Shown: one piece after another, positions 27,377 through 37,188 of the stretch | How the letters are laid out: each line of letters opens with the position of its first letter | How positions within the stretch are numbered: position 1 is the stretch's first letter | NCBI RefSeq assembly: GCF_009766085.1 | Contig: NZ_LMUF01000048.1 | Span: forward strand, 1-64,000 | From: Burkholderia sp. S171 | Lineage (GTDB): Bacteria > Pseudomonadota > Gammaproteobacteria > Burkholderiales > Burkholderiaceae | Length of the DNA: 64,000 nt | Direction of reading: 5' to 3' | Made by a program: the position numbers and the translations under genes | The notes under the pieces: generated by a model | What the model was told of the DNA's origin: nothing | Database searches by the model: none | Seen by the model: only the letters and a program-made list of their open reading frames with translations

Positions 27377-28606
27377 ATGAGCAGACAAATTCCTGAATTC
27401 GATGCTGAATTCGATGCCGATTTCGATTTACTCGCCGATGTAACGCGTTTCGTGCGCGAAGAGGCGATTCCACGCGAGAACGAGATTGAGCAGGCGGATC
27501 AGGTCCCGGCGGATCTCGTCGAGCGGATGCGCGGACTCGGCTACTTTGGCTGGAGCATCCCGCGCGATTTCGGCGGCGCGGGCCTTTCCACCGAACAACT
27601 TGTTCGCGGCGCGTTTGAGCTTTCACAAGCGTCGGTGGCGTTTCGAGCGCGTGTCGGAACGAACACGGGCATTGGCTCCGAGGCGCTCGTCGCGGACGGG
27701 ACTGACGACCAGAAGCATCGCTACCTGCCGCTCCTCGCATCGGGCGTGATGACCGGCGCGTTCGCTCTGACCGAGCCGGATGCCGGGTCCGACGCGACCG
27801 CGCTACAGACCACCGCCCGGCGCGACGGCGACCACTATGTGCTCGACGGCAGCAAGTGCTTCATCACCAACGCGCCCATTGCCGACCTCTTCACGGTCAT
27901 GGCCCGCACCGATCCGTCCATACCCGGGGCGGGCGGCATCTCCGCGTTCCTGGTCGAGCGCGGCACGCCCGGCCTCTCGACGAGCGAGCCGTATCAGAAG
28001 ATGGGGCAGGCGGGTTCTCCCGTCGGCGATGTGCATTTCAACGCGTGCCGGGTGCCGGCGGCGAACCTGATCGGTGGAAAGGAAGGGCAGGGATTTCGCA
28101 CGACGATGAAGGTGCTGAACAAGCAGCGCATCCACCTCGCCGCGCTATGCACGGGTCCCGCAATCCGCATGCTCGACGAAGCGGTGGCTTATACATCCAC
28201 TCGTGAGCAGTTCGGCAAACCAGTCTCGGACTTCCAGCTTGTGCAGGCGCTGATCGCCGAGTGCCAGACGGAGATCTACGCCGCCCGCTCGATGATTCTC
28301 GACACCGCGCGCAAACGCGATGCCGGCGAGGACGTCGCGCTGGAGGCATCGATGTGCAAGATGTTCGCCTCCGAGATGTGCGGGCGCGTCGCGGACCGGG
28401 CCGTGCAGATGCTCGGCGGACGCGGCTATCTCGCAGGCAATGCAGTGGAACGGTTCTATCGCGATGTCCGCGCATTTCGCATCTACGAAGGCACCACGCA
28501 GATCCATCAGTTGAACATCGCGAAGATTACGTTGCGGCGCGCGGCAGAAGCGAGAGAGGCACGGGCTAAGGACAGCGTCGGCACGACCGCTGCGTGTGCC
28601 GCATGA
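27377..28606 (+). CDS. Acyl-CoA dehydrogenase
   Basis: About 409 residues. FAD-dependent oxidation of an acyl-CoA at the alpha-beta bond, with electrons passed to ETF. Signatures are FALTEPDAGSDATALQT, KCFITNAPIADLFTVMART, the QMLGGRGYLAG segment and the C-terminal RIYEGTTQIHQLNIAK, whose Glu is the catalytic-base position in many short/medium-chain enzymes. ATG 27377 has GGAG 7 bases upstream; the in-frame ATG at 27362 does not. Its stop overlaps the next gene by four bases (ATGA). Probable role is beta-oxidation of a branched or aromatic carboxylate; the substrate is not readable. Confidence 0.9.
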   Translation: MSRQIPEFDAEFDADFDLLADVTRFVREEAIPRENEIEQADQVPADLVERMRGLGYFGWSIPRDFGGAGLSTEQLVRGAFELSQASVAFRARVGTNTGIGSEALVADGTDDQKHRYLPLLASGVMTGAFALTEPDAGSDATALQTTARRDGDHYVLDGSKCFITNAPIADLFTVMARTDPSIPGAGGISAFLVERGTPGLSTSEPYQKMGQAGSPVGDVHFNACRVPAANLIGGKEGQGFRTTMKVLNKQRIHLAALCTGPAIRMLDEAVAYTSTREQFGKPVSDFQLVQALIAECQTEIYAARSMILDTARKRDAGEDVALEASMCKMFASEMCGRVADRAVQMLGGRGYLAGNAVERFYRDVRAFRIYEGTTQIHQLNIAKITLRRAAEAREARAKDSVGTTAACAA

Positions 28607-30822
28607 GCGCCGCCATGAAGTCGTCACGCACGCTCGACATCGACCGGTTGGTCAGTCCGCGTTCGATCGCGATCATGGGTGCGTCGAACGATCCTAAATC
28701 GATCAGCGGCCAGCCGATGCGCTTTCTCATGCAGCACGGCTATCAAGGCGCGCTGTATCCGGTGAACCCAAAATACGCTGAAATTGCAGGGGTCGCATGC
28801 TACGCAAGCATTGAAAGCCTGCCCACGATTCCCGATCTCGCGCTGATCCTCGTCGCCGCGCGGCGCGTGCCGGATATGTTGCGCCAGTGCGGCGAGAAGG
28901 GCATCCGCTACGCGATTGTCTACAGCTCGGGTTTCGCCGAAGCGGGAGAAGCGGGAGCTGCGCTGCAACGTGAATGCACGGCGATTGCGAGTGCTTTTGG
29001 CCTTCGCATCATCGGACCGAATTGTCAGGGTCTCGTCAGCACGGACACGGGCGTCTACGCGGGCTTCGGTGCGCCGTTTGGCGTTAATTATCGGCCAGGC
29101 GGCCTCTCGCTGATCTCTCAGAGCGGCGGCTTTGGCTGCGCGCTGTTACTCATGGCCGACGAACTCGGCATCGGCTTGCGTCATTTCATTACGACTGGCA
29201 ACGAAGCCGACGTGAGCTTGCTCGACCTCGTCGATGCCTGTATCGACGACCCGCAGACGTCGCTAATTGCTACGTACATCGAAGGATTGAAGGATGCGCG
29301 TCGGCTTGTCGAAGTCGCAACCCGCGCGCTCGATGCTGGTAAGCCACTTTTAGCGTGGAAGGTCGGCAATACCGCAGACGGCGCCAAGGCGGCCGCTTCG
29401 CACACCGCGAATCTTGGTGGCGCTTCTACGTTGTATCGGACGGCGTTCCGCCAGACCGGTGTGATCGAAGTGACCGATGTGGCTGATCTCGGCGACTACG
29501 CGAAGGCGTTCGAGGCGAAGCGCTTGCCGGACGGCAACCGGATCGCGGTCGTGACCCTCTCGGGCGGCGCCGGCATCCTGATCACCGATGCATGCAGCGA
29601 ACGTGGCATGACGCTTCCGCCGTTGTCGCCGCAGACGCTGGCTGCGCTTGAACCCATCGTGCCGTCGTTCGCGTCGTTGAATAATCCCGTTGACCTGACC
29701 GCCGGCATCCTCGCCGAGCCTAAAATATTTGCCGATGCGTTGCAGATCATCGCCGACGATCCCGGCATCGACTCGATCGCGATCATGGCAGCGGCTGCGA
29801 GCGGCGAAGTCGCGCTTGCGATGGCCGAGGCGATCGCGCGAGTCTATCGCGCGACCGGCAAGCCGATGATGCTTGCCTGGAACGCGCGCCGCAACATGGC
29901 GAGCGAAGCGTACGACGTGATCGAGCAGAGTGGCGTGCCGCTCTATGCAACGCCCGTGCGCTGCGGGCGCGCGTTCGCGGTGCTGTCGAACTACGCGCAG
30001 GCACGTCGCGTGCGGGAGGCGACACGCCTCGCGCCGGCGCCTTTGCGTCGTCATGTCAGGGAAGCACACGCGTTGCTCGCTGAGAGCACGGGCGACCTGA
30101 CGGAGCACGCGGCGCAGGCGCTGCTCGGGCACTACGGCATCGGTACACCCAAAGGCTCACTCGCGCGCAATCGCGATGAAGCACAGTCAATCGCGCGCTC
30201 TATCGGCTTTCCGCTCGTCATCAAGGTCCAGTCGCCGGACATCCCGCACAAGACCGAAGCGGGCGCGGTGCGCGTTGGCATCCGCGACGACGCGATGCTT
30301 GCAGACGCATTCGATGAAATCGTCGCGAACGCACGGCGCCACGTTCCCGGCGCGCGAATCGACGGCGTGCTCGTGCAGGAAGAGATTCGCGATGCGGTGG
30401 AGATGATCGTCGGCATCGACAATGATCCGTCGTTCGGGCCCGCCGTGATGTGCGGACTCGGCGGAATCTACGCCGAGGTGCTGAAGGACGTGGCGTGGCG
30501 CCTCGCGCCGGTTTCGCACGCCGACGCGCATGCAATGATCCGCGAACTCCGTGCCTACGCAATCCTTGCGGGCGCGCGCGGCAAGCCACCGGGCGATATC
30601 GACGCACTGGCGGACGCGATTGTTGCAATGTCCACGATGGCGCTCGACCTCGCTCAGGGGCTGAAGGAGTTCGACATCAATCCGTTATTCGTTCTGCCTG
30701 CGGGCAAGGGCGTGCGCGCAGGCGATGCGCTCGCGCGCCGCCTGCCGCAACGGCCGCGCGAGGCGGCTGTGGATCAGGCTCAGGAAAGCGCGCATTGCGC
30801 CCAGGCTGTCGTCGACGGATAG
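28603..30822 (+). CDS. ADP-forming acyl-CoA synthetase (acetate-CoA ligase type)
   Basis: 739 residues, one-chain NDP-forming ligase: N-terminal CoA-binding domain (SIAIMGASNDPKSISGQP), then succinyl-CoA-ligase-like domains with the AASHTANLGG segment holding the phosphorylated His, then a C-terminal ATP-grasp domain (PLVIKVQSPDIPHKTEAGAV; EMIVGIDNDPSFGP). It makes an acyl-CoA from carboxylate, CoA and ATP with release of ADP and phosphate. Coupled to the acyl-CoA dehydrogenase by an ATGA overlap and followed by a carboxylate MFS transporter, it likely supplies the dehydrogenase with its substrate. Confidence 0.9.
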   Translation: MSAAMKSSRTLDIDRLVSPRSIAIMGASNDPKSISGQPMRFLMQHGYQGALYPVNPKYAEIAGVACYASIESLPTIPDLALILVAARRVPDMLRQCGEKGIRYAIVYSSGFAEAGEAGAALQRECTAIASAFGLRIIGPNCQGLVSTDTGVYAGFGAPFGVNYRPGGLSLISQSGGFGCALLLMADELGIGLRHFITTGNEADVSLLDLVDACIDDPQTSLIATYIEGLKDARRLVEVATRALDAGKPLLAWKVGNTADGAKAAASHTANLGGASTLYRTAFRQTGVIEVTDVADLGDYAKAFEAKRLPDGNRIAVVTLSGGAGILITDACSERGMTLPPLSPQTLAALEPIVPSFASLNNPVDLTAGILAEPKIFADALQIIADDPGIDSIAIMAAAASGEVALAMAEAIARVYRATGKPMMLAWNARRNMASEAYDVIEQSGVPLYATPVRCGRAFAVLSNYAQARRVREATRLAPAPLRRHVREAHALLAESTGDLTEHAAQALLGHYGIGTPKGSLARNRDEAQSIARSIGFPLVIKVQSPDIPHKTEAGAVRVGIRDDAMLADAFDEIVANARRHVPGARIDGVLVQEEIRDAVEMIVGIDNDPSFGPAVMCGLGGIYAEVLKDVAWRLAPVSHADAHAMIRELRAYAILAGARGKPPGDIDALADAIVAMSTMALDLAQGLKEFDINPLFVLPAGKGVRAGDALARRLPQRPREAAVDQAQESAHCAQAVVDG

Positions 30823-30911
30823 TGTCACTAAACTTGCCCGGCCGCTTTGAAACCCGGCGTCGAAGGCCCATTGCGACGCCCACGTCAGTTCGCATTCTTC
30901 GCGAGACCCTC

Positions 30912-32303
30912 ATGCACAGCCATCCGCAATCCGGCGCGACCACCTCGGGCGACACCACGCCCGACGAAGCCGAGCGCACTTATCGCAAGGTGTTTTTCCG
31001 GCTGATTCCGCTGCTGTTTCTCTGCTACGTGATCAGCTATATCGACCGTGTGAACATCAGTTTCGCCAAGCTGCAGTTCATGCACGACCTCGGTTTTTCC
31101 GAGGCGACGTACGGCCTGGGCGCCGGCCTGTTCTTTATCGGCTACGTGCTTTTTGAAGTGCCGAGCAATCTGTGGATGCAACGCGTCGGCGCGCGCCGCA
31201 CGCTCTTGCGCATCATGTTTGCGTGGGGACTTGCATCAAGCCTGATGATGTTCGTTCGCACACCGACGCAGTTCTACGCCATGCGGTTTCTGCTGGGTGT
31301 CACCGAAGCGGGCTTTTTCCCCGGGATTATCTATTATCTGAGCTGCTGGTTTCCAGGCGCCCGGCGCGCACGCGTGACCGCATTCCTGATGATGGCGACC
31401 GCTGTGGCGGGGATTGTCGGTGGCCCGATGTCAGGGTTCATCATGACGCGGCTAGCCGGCGTCGGTGGTTTGCCCGGCTGGCAGTGGCTCTTCCTGCTGG
31501 AAGGCGTGCCCGCTGTCACGCTCGGCATCTTCGCTTTCTTCTACCTCGGCGATTCGCCCGCGGAGGTTCGCTGGCTTAGCGACGGCGAGAAGGCGTTGAT
31601 ATCGCGTGAACTCCTTGCCGACGAACAGTCGAAGCACTCCGGCCATCTGGAAGGACTGCGTGGCGCGCTCGCGAATCCGCGCGTCTATCTTGCGGCGATC
31701 GTCTACTTCGCCGTGATGATGCCGTTCAATGCGATCGGCTTCTGGGCGCCGACCATTATTCGTGATCTGGGCGTGGCTAACGTGCTCGATGTGGGCTTGC
31801 TGTCGGCGCTCGTGTTCATCGCGGCGGCGATCGGGACATACGTTGTGGGGGCGAGTTCCGACCGGATGATGGAGCGCCGCTGGCATGTGGCGGGCAGCGC
31901 AGCGGTGACGGCGCTCGCCTTCGCGTTGCTGCCTGCAGCGGGCCATAGCGTCGCGATCGGTGTCGGTCTGCTTGCACTGGCGGCCGCGGCATCGTACGGC
32001 TGTTTCGTCGTGTTCTGGACGATACCCCAGACGTTCCTGCCGCGCTCGTCGGCGGCGGGCGGCATTGCGATGATCACGAGTCTCGGCGGTACGGGCGGCT
32101 TCGTGAGCCCGGCATTCGTGGGCTGGACCAAGATGCATACGGGAAGCGCGGAGGTCGGGCTGATCGGGCTTGCCGTTGTATTGATGGCGGGCGTCGTGTT
32201 GATGCTGATTGTCTTCCCCGCCTCGGGAAGCAAGCCCGCGACAGGGCAGGCCCCAAGCAGCAAAGCGCCGGCGCAACCGGGCCTTGGACATACGCATCGG
32301 TAG
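30912..32303 (+). CDS. MFS transporter, anion:cation symporter (ACS) family
   Basis: 463 residues, twelve helices. The ACS signature is clear: YVISYIDRVNISFAKLQF, then GLGAGLFFIGYVLFEVPSNL, and RFLLGVTEAGFFPGI. Family members import organic acids such as phthalate, tartrate or hexuronates with protons. It is the third gene of the acyl-CoA unit, 89 bases after the synthetase, so it probably brings in the acid that the synthetase activates. The C-terminal tail is Ala/Pro/Lys rich and ends GHTHR. Confidence 0.9.
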   Translation: MHSHPQSGATTSGDTTPDEAERTYRKVFFRLIPLLFLCYVISYIDRVNISFAKLQFMHDLGFSEATYGLGAGLFFIGYVLFEVPSNLWMQRVGARRTLLRIMFAWGLASSLMMFVRTPTQFYAMRFLLGVTEAGFFPGIIYYLSCWFPGARRARVTAFLMMATAVAGIVGGPMSGFIMTRLAGVGGLPGWQWLFLLEGVPAVTLGIFAFFYLGDSPAEVRWLSDGEKALISRELLADEQSKHSGHLEGLRGALANPRVYLAAIVYFAVMMPFNAIGFWAPTIIRDLGVANVLDVGLLSALVFIAAAIGTYVVGASSDRMMERRWHVAGSAAVTALAFALLPAAGHSVAIGVGLLALAAAASYGCFVVFWTIPQTFLPRSSAAGGIAMITSLGGTGGFVSPAFVGWTKMHTGSAEVGLIGLAVVLMAGVVLMLIVFPASGSKPATGQAPSSKAPAQPGLGHTHR

Positions 32304-32344
32304 ATGCCATTCCCGATGGACCCTGCGAGGCCCATCCCCAAACG

Positions 32345-33844
32345 TTACTGACTGACCTGAGCCGCACTCGCAGGACTCGCGGCAGTCGCCGCTTCCACCG
32401 GATGCCGCGGATCGTGCAGCGCGCTGTCCGACCAGCCGCCGCCCAGGTCGCCGATCAGCGACGCGGCGTCGAGCAGCCGGGACTCTTGCACGTTCAACGC
32501 GGTTTGCTGGGTGTTCAACTGGCTCGCCTGGGCCGTCGCTACGGTGGTGTAGTCGACGGTGCCGGCTTGATATTCGTTGAGGGCAATCTCGGCGCCGCGC
32601 GTTGCATCGCGCACCGCGGAATCCAGCGTGTCCGACTGCTCAGCCAAAATACGCAAGCCGGACAGGTCATTCTCGACATCTTCGAACGCCGTCAGCACCG
32701 TGCCGCGATAATTGGCGACGGCTCCCTGGTAGGCCGCCTTGGCGGCCGCGACTTCGCCGCTGCGTTCGCCGCCGTCGAAGATCGTTTCGGTGGCGCTGCC
32801 GCCCAGCGACCAGACATAGTTGGCCACATGCAGCAAGCCGCCCAACGGCGATTGCGTGAAGCCGTCCAGCGCGGACAGCGACACCGTTGGGTAGTAGGCC
32901 GCGACCGCGACTCCGATCGCAGCATTCTCGGACGCCATCTGGCGTTCGGCCGTCGAGATATCGGGCCGGCGTTGCAGCAGGGTTGAAGGAACGCCAACCG
33001 GAATCGCCGGCAAAGTCGGCATTGTGGTGCTGTGCGGGATGACCAGGTCCTCGGGGTTCTTGCCGACCAGCACCGCAATCGCATGCTCGTATTGAGCGCG
33101 TGCGACGCCGAGCGCAATCAGGCTCGACTGCGTATTAGCGAGCTGGGTGCGCGCGGAGATCACGTCGGAAGGAGCGATGGTGCCGTACTTGTCCTGGTCG
33201 GCCACTACGCTCAGAAAGTGCTGGTACGCCTTGACCGTTTGCTGCAGCAAGTCGATATCGGCGTCGCTGGTACGCAGCTGGATCACGGCGGTGGCGAGCG
33301 CAATCTGTTCGGAAAGCGTAGCATTCGCGAGCGTTGCTTCGCTGGCCTGCGCGGTGGCGGCATTCTGTTCGATCGTGCGGCGCACCGAGCCCCACAGGTC
33401 AGGTGCCCAACTGACATTGCCTTCGAGCGAGCCGGAGTTATTTACCCTCTGGATGTTGCCGAAGCTGCTGCTGGTGCTCGTCGAGCCGGTGGCGCTGCGT
33501 TGCCGGGTGCCCGAGCCTGTTACGCCTATCGTTGGAAACAGGCCGGAGCGTGCAACCTTCACCTCGGCGAGCGCCTCCTGGTAGTTGGCATAATCCTGCG
33601 CCACGGTCTGGTTGGAGACCACTACTTGTGGTTCGAGCTCGTCAAGCAGCGGATCGTTGAAGCCGGTCCACCACGCGCCCTTGGGTCCGCTGGCGTTTGG
33701 CTCGGCCTGGGTCCAGCCGGGTAGTTCGCGGAAGGTTGCGGGGACGCTGACCTGCGGCCGGTGATAGTCCGGCCCGACCATGCAGCCGCCGAGCAGGAGG
33801 GCCGCTGCGGCGGCCAGGGGTTTGGAGGAAATCTTCATCTTCAT
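32345..33844 (-). CDS. Outer-membrane efflux lipoprotein, NodT/OprM family
   Basis: About 499 residues. A lipoprotein signal with lipobox LLGGC and the family opening CMVGPDYHRPQVSVP are followed by two OEP repeats with long coiled-coil hairpins, the trimeric channel-tunnel of tripartite pumps. ATG 33844 overlaps the stop of the RND gene (ATGA) and has AAAGG upstream; the longer in-frame ORF to 33925 runs inside the pump gene. Last gene of the adaptor-pump-pump-channel operon. The C terminus is Ala-rich. Confidence 0.92.
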   Translation of the reverse strand: MKMKISSKPLAAAAALLLGGCMVGPDYHRPQVSVPATFRELPGWTQAEPNASGPKGAWWTGFNDPLLDELEPQVVVSNQTVAQDYANYQEALAEVKVARSGLFPTIGVTGSGTRQRSATGSTSTSSSFGNIQRVNNSGSLEGNVSWAPDLWGSVRRTIEQNAATAQASEATLANATLSEQIALATAVIQLRTSDADIDLLQQTVKAYQHFLSVVADQDKYGTIAPSDVISARTQLANTQSSLIALGVARAQYEHAIAVLVGKNPEDLVIPHSTTMPTLPAIPVGVPSTLLQRRPDISTAERQMASENAAIGVAVAAYYPTVSLSALDGFTQSPLGGLLHVANYVWSLGGSATETIFDGGERSGEVAAAKAAYQGAVANYRGTVLTAFEDVENDLSGLRILAEQSDTLDSAVRDATRGAEIALNEYQAGTVDYTTVATAQASQLNTQQTALNVQESRLLDAASLIGDLGGGWSDSALHDPRHPVEAATAASPASAAQVSQ

Positions 33845-36800
33845 GCCTTTGTATCCGTTTGCCCCGATTGCTCCGGCGGCCCCATTTGATCCGCTTGCCG
33901 GTTCCATGGCAGTCCGGAAGACCACTTGACGAGCTTGAAGCGCAACCGGTCCAGGTACAGGTAGATCACCGGTGTGGTGTACAGCGTAAAGACCTGGCTC
34001 AGGATCAGGCCGCCCATCACGGTAATACCGAGCGGCTGGCGCAACGACGCACCCTGGCCGATACCAATCGCGAGCGGCACCGCGCCGAGCACGGCGGCGA
34101 ACGTGGTCATCATGATCGGCCGCAGACGCACGACGGCGGCGGCATGAATCGCCTCCTTGGCCGGCATGCCTTCCTTGCGTTGCAACTGGATCGCCACGTC
34201 CACCATCATGATCCCGTTCTTCTTGACAATACCGATCAGCAAGATGATGCCGATCAGCGCGATCACCGAGAACGGCGTGCCGAAAATCAGCAGCGCGAGG
34301 GTAGCGCCGATACCGGCCGAGGGCAGCGTCGACAGGATCGTGAGCGGGTGAATCGAGCTTTCATAGAGTACGCCGAGCACGATGTAGACCACGCCGAGCG
34401 CCGCGAGGATCAGCAACGGGATAGTGCCCGTCGACTGCGCGTAGGCTTGCGCCGCCCCCGCGAACGCACCATGGATGCTGGCCGGCATGCCGATCTCGCG
34501 CTCCGCGTTCTCGATCGCCACCTGGGCCGTGCTCAGGGACCCGTTCGGCGGCAGGTTGAACGAGATCGTCGCGGCGACCAGTCCGTTCTGATGGTTCACC
34601 TGGGTCGACGTATGGTTGCTGGTGTAGCTGACGAGCGCCGGCAGCGGCACCATTGTCTCGGCCGAGGTGCTGTCCGCGCTGCCGCTTGAACTGCCGCCCT
34701 TGCTGTTGGAGATGCTGTTGTTGGTTGCGTTGGCTTGCGCGTTCGAGTTCAATGAGTTGGTACTCGATGAGGCACTCGACGCCGCGCTGACTGCGGCCGC
34801 AGCGGTTATGCCCTTGACTGTCGCGCCCGGCATTTGCGTCTGCTGCGAACCGGTCGGATTGCCCGCCGCCGTGCTCATGAAAATCTGGTTGAGCGTCTGC
34901 GGATATTGCCAGTACTCCGGCGCCACTTCCATCACCACGAAGTACTGGTTAAGCGGGTTGTAGATGGTCGATACCGTTCTCTGGCCGAACGCGTCATACA
35001 GCACGTTGTCAATCTGGTTCGGCGCAAAGCCGTACCTAGCCGCCGTCGCGCGGTTGAAATTGACGTAGGTCTGCAGACCGTTTTGCTGCAGGTCCGAGTT
35101 CACGTCGAGCACCTCGCCGCGCTGCTTGCTGAGCGCGGTCACGAGCTTGGGCGTCCACGCGAACAGCGCGGCGGAATCTTCGCTTGTCAGCGTGTACTGG
35201 TATTCAGCGGCCGATTGCCGTCCGCCGATCCGAAGATCCTGCTGCGCCTGCACGAACAGCCGCGCGCCCGAGACCTGGTTCAGCTTGGGCCGCAAGCGGT
35301 TGACCACTTCGGTCGCCGTTGCATGTCGCTGGGCCAGCGGCTTGAGTTCAATGAAGACGTTCGCGGTGTTCAACGCGCGGCCGCCCGTAAAACCCGCCAC
35401 TGACTGAACCGCCGGGTCCTTCTGAACGATCGACTGCAACTGGGCGAGTTTCTTTTCCATCGCCGGGAAGGAAATGCTCTGGTCGGCAATGATCTGCCCG
35501 ATCAGAATGCCGGTGTCCTGCTCCGGGAAAAAAGTGGCCGGCAGCAGTTTGAGCAGGAAGAAGTTCGCGACCAGCAGGCCGATCAACAACAGGATCACCA
35601 GCAGCGAATGGTCCAGCACGGCGGTGAGCGAACGCGAGTAGCCGTTCTTGAAACGCTCGAATTGCGCTTCGACCCAGGTCGCCCAGCGGGCTCTCGAATG
35701 TCCGGCGTGCTCGCGGCTCAGCACGTAAGCGCACATGGCCGGCGTGACCGTCAGCGAGATCACGAGCGAGATCAGGATCGCAATGGAAAGCGTCACTGCG
35801 AACTCGTGGAACAGCAGGCCGACGATGCCCGGCATCAGGAGAATGGGCAGGAACACTGCGATCAGCGAGAGGCTCATCGAGATCACCGTGAAGCCCACTT
35901 CGCCGCTGCCCTTTAGCGCAGCTTCTTTCGGACTCAGACCCAATTCCAGGTGGCGCGTGATGTTTTCCAGCACCACCACTGCATCGTCCACTACGAAGCC
36001 GGTGCCGATAGTAAGCGCCATCAGCGAGAGGTTGTCGATGCTGTAGCCGAGCAGGTACATCGGCCCGAAGGTGCCCACGATTGATAGCGGCAACGCCACC
36101 GCCGGGACCAGCGTGGCACGCGGCGACTGCAGAAAGACAAATACCACGCCGACCACCAGCAGCACGGCAATAAACAGCGTGCGCTCGGTATCGGCCACCG
36201 ACGCCCGCACCGATTCCGAGCGGTCGATCGCGACGTTGACATGGACGCTGTGCGGCAGCGTTGCCTCGATCGCGGGCAGGACGTTCCTGATCTGTCTGAC
36301 CGTACTGACAATGTTACTGCCGGGCATTGGGTAGACGATCACCAGCACGGCCGACTTGCCGTTATAGAGCCCGGCATTACGGATGTTTTCGTTGGAGTCC
36401 CTGACCTGCGCGACATCGCGCAGCAGCACGGGCGCACCATTGCGATAGGCGACGACCAGGTCGCGGTAAGGCGCCGCCTTGTTGATCTGGTCGTTGGACA
36501 AGACTACATAGCGCTGGTCCCCCTGGTCGAGGTGGCCCTTCGCACTGTTGGCATTGGCCGCGCTGATGGCCGCGCGCACGTCCTCAAGGCCTAGCCCGTA
36601 GCTGTTCAGTTTGCCCGGCTGCAACTCCACACGCACCGAGGGCAACGCGCCACCGCCCAGCGTGATCTGGCCCACGCCGTTGACCTGCGACAGTTGCTGC
36701 TGGATCACGGAATCCGCGGAGTCGTAAAGCTGCGCCTTGGTGAGCGTGTCCGAGGTCAGCGAGAGCACCATGATCGGCGAATCCGCCGGGTTGTACTGGC

Positions 36801-37188
36801 GATAGCTCGGATTGCTGCGCAAGGTGGTCGGCAAGTCTGCACGCGCTGCCTGGATGGCCGCCTCGACGTCGCGGGCCGCGCCATTGATGTCGCGGTTCAA
36901 CCCGAACTCGACCACGATCATCGAGGAGCCCACGTAGCTGATCGAGGTCAGCTCTTCCACATTGGCAATCGCGCCGAGCCGCCGTTCAAGCGGCTCCGCC
37001 ACGGTGGACGCCATGATGTCCGGGCTCGCGCCCGCCATGTTGGCCTGCACCACGATCACCGGGAAGGCAATGTTCGGCAGCGGCGCAACAGGGAGCTGGA
37101 AATAGGCCAGGGCGCCCGCAATCAGGATCGCGACCGCGAGAAGGGTGGTCGCGACCGGGCGCCGGATGAATAACGCCGATATGTTCAC
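33841..37188 (-). CDS. mdtC: RND multidrug efflux permease, MdtC-like, with low-complexity insert
   Basis: 1115 residues, somewhat long for the family. Twelve helices and two large periplasmic loops; the proton-relay pair is in TM4 (GFVVDDAVVVLEN), and the FPEQD and GGRALN segments are standard. An insert of 68 residues (777-844; bases 34657-34860) rich in Ser, Asn, Ala and Thr splits the second periplasmic porter domain between FMSTAAG and TMVPLPAL. Its start overlaps the MdtB-like stop (ATGA). Together the two permeases should form an MdtB2C-type heterotrimer driving drug or bile-salt-like efflux. Confidence 0.93.
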   Translation of the reverse strand: MNISALFIRRPVATTLLAVAILIAGALAYFQLPVAPLPNIAFPVIVVQANMAGASPDIMASTVAEPLERRLGAIANVEELTSISYVGSSMIVVEFGLNRDINGAARDVEAAIQAARADLPTTLRSNPSYRQYNPADSPIMVLSLTSDTLTKAQLYDSADSVIQQQLSQVNGVGQITLGGGALPSVRVELQPGKLNSYGLGLEDVRAAISAANANSAKGHLDQGDQRYVVLSNDQINKAAPYRDLVVAYRNGAPVLLRDVAQVRDSNENIRNAGLYNGKSAVLVIVYPMPGSNIVSTVRQIRNVLPAIEATLPHSVHVNVAIDRSESVRASVADTERTLFIAVLLVVGVVFVFLQSPRATLVPAVALPLSIVGTFGPMYLLGYSIDNLSLMALTIGTGFVVDDAVVVLENITRHLELGLSPKEAALKGSGEVGFTVISMSLSLIAVFLPILLMPGIVGLLFHEFAVTLSIAILISLVISLTVTPAMCAYVLSREHAGHSRARWATWVEAQFERFKNGYSRSLTAVLDHSLLVILLLIGLLVANFFLLKLLPATFFPEQDTGILIGQIIADQSISFPAMEKKLAQLQSIVQKDPAVQSVAGFTGGRALNTANVFIELKPLAQRHATATEVVNRLRPKLNQVSGARLFVQAQQDLRIGGRQSAAEYQYTLTSEDSAALFAWTPKLVTALSKQRGEVLDVNSDLQQNGLQTYVNFNRATAARYGFAPNQIDNVLYDAFGQRTVSTIYNPLNQYFVVMEVAPEYWQYPQTLNQIFMSTAAGNPTGSQQTQMPGATVKGITAAAAVSAASSASSSTNSLNSNAQANATNNSISNSKGGSSSGSADSTSAETMVPLPALVSYTSNHTSTQVNHQNGLVAATISFNLPPNGSLSTAQVAIENAEREIGMPASIHGAFAGAAQAYAQSTGTIPLLILAALGVVYIVLGVLYESSIHPLTILSTLPSAGIGATLALLIFGTPFSVIALIGIILLIGIVKKNGIMMVDVAIQLQRKEGMPAKEAIHAAAVVRLRPIMMTTFAAVLGAVPLAIGIGQGASLRQPLGITVMGGLILSQVFTLYTTPVIYLYLDRLRFKLVKWSSGLPWNRQADQMGPPEQSGQTDTKA

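Noticed and set aside
30450-30911. In-frame 5' extension of the MFS gene at 30912
   Set aside because: It runs inside the acyl-CoA synthetase gene in another frame and is Arg-rich; the transporter family starts at 30912.
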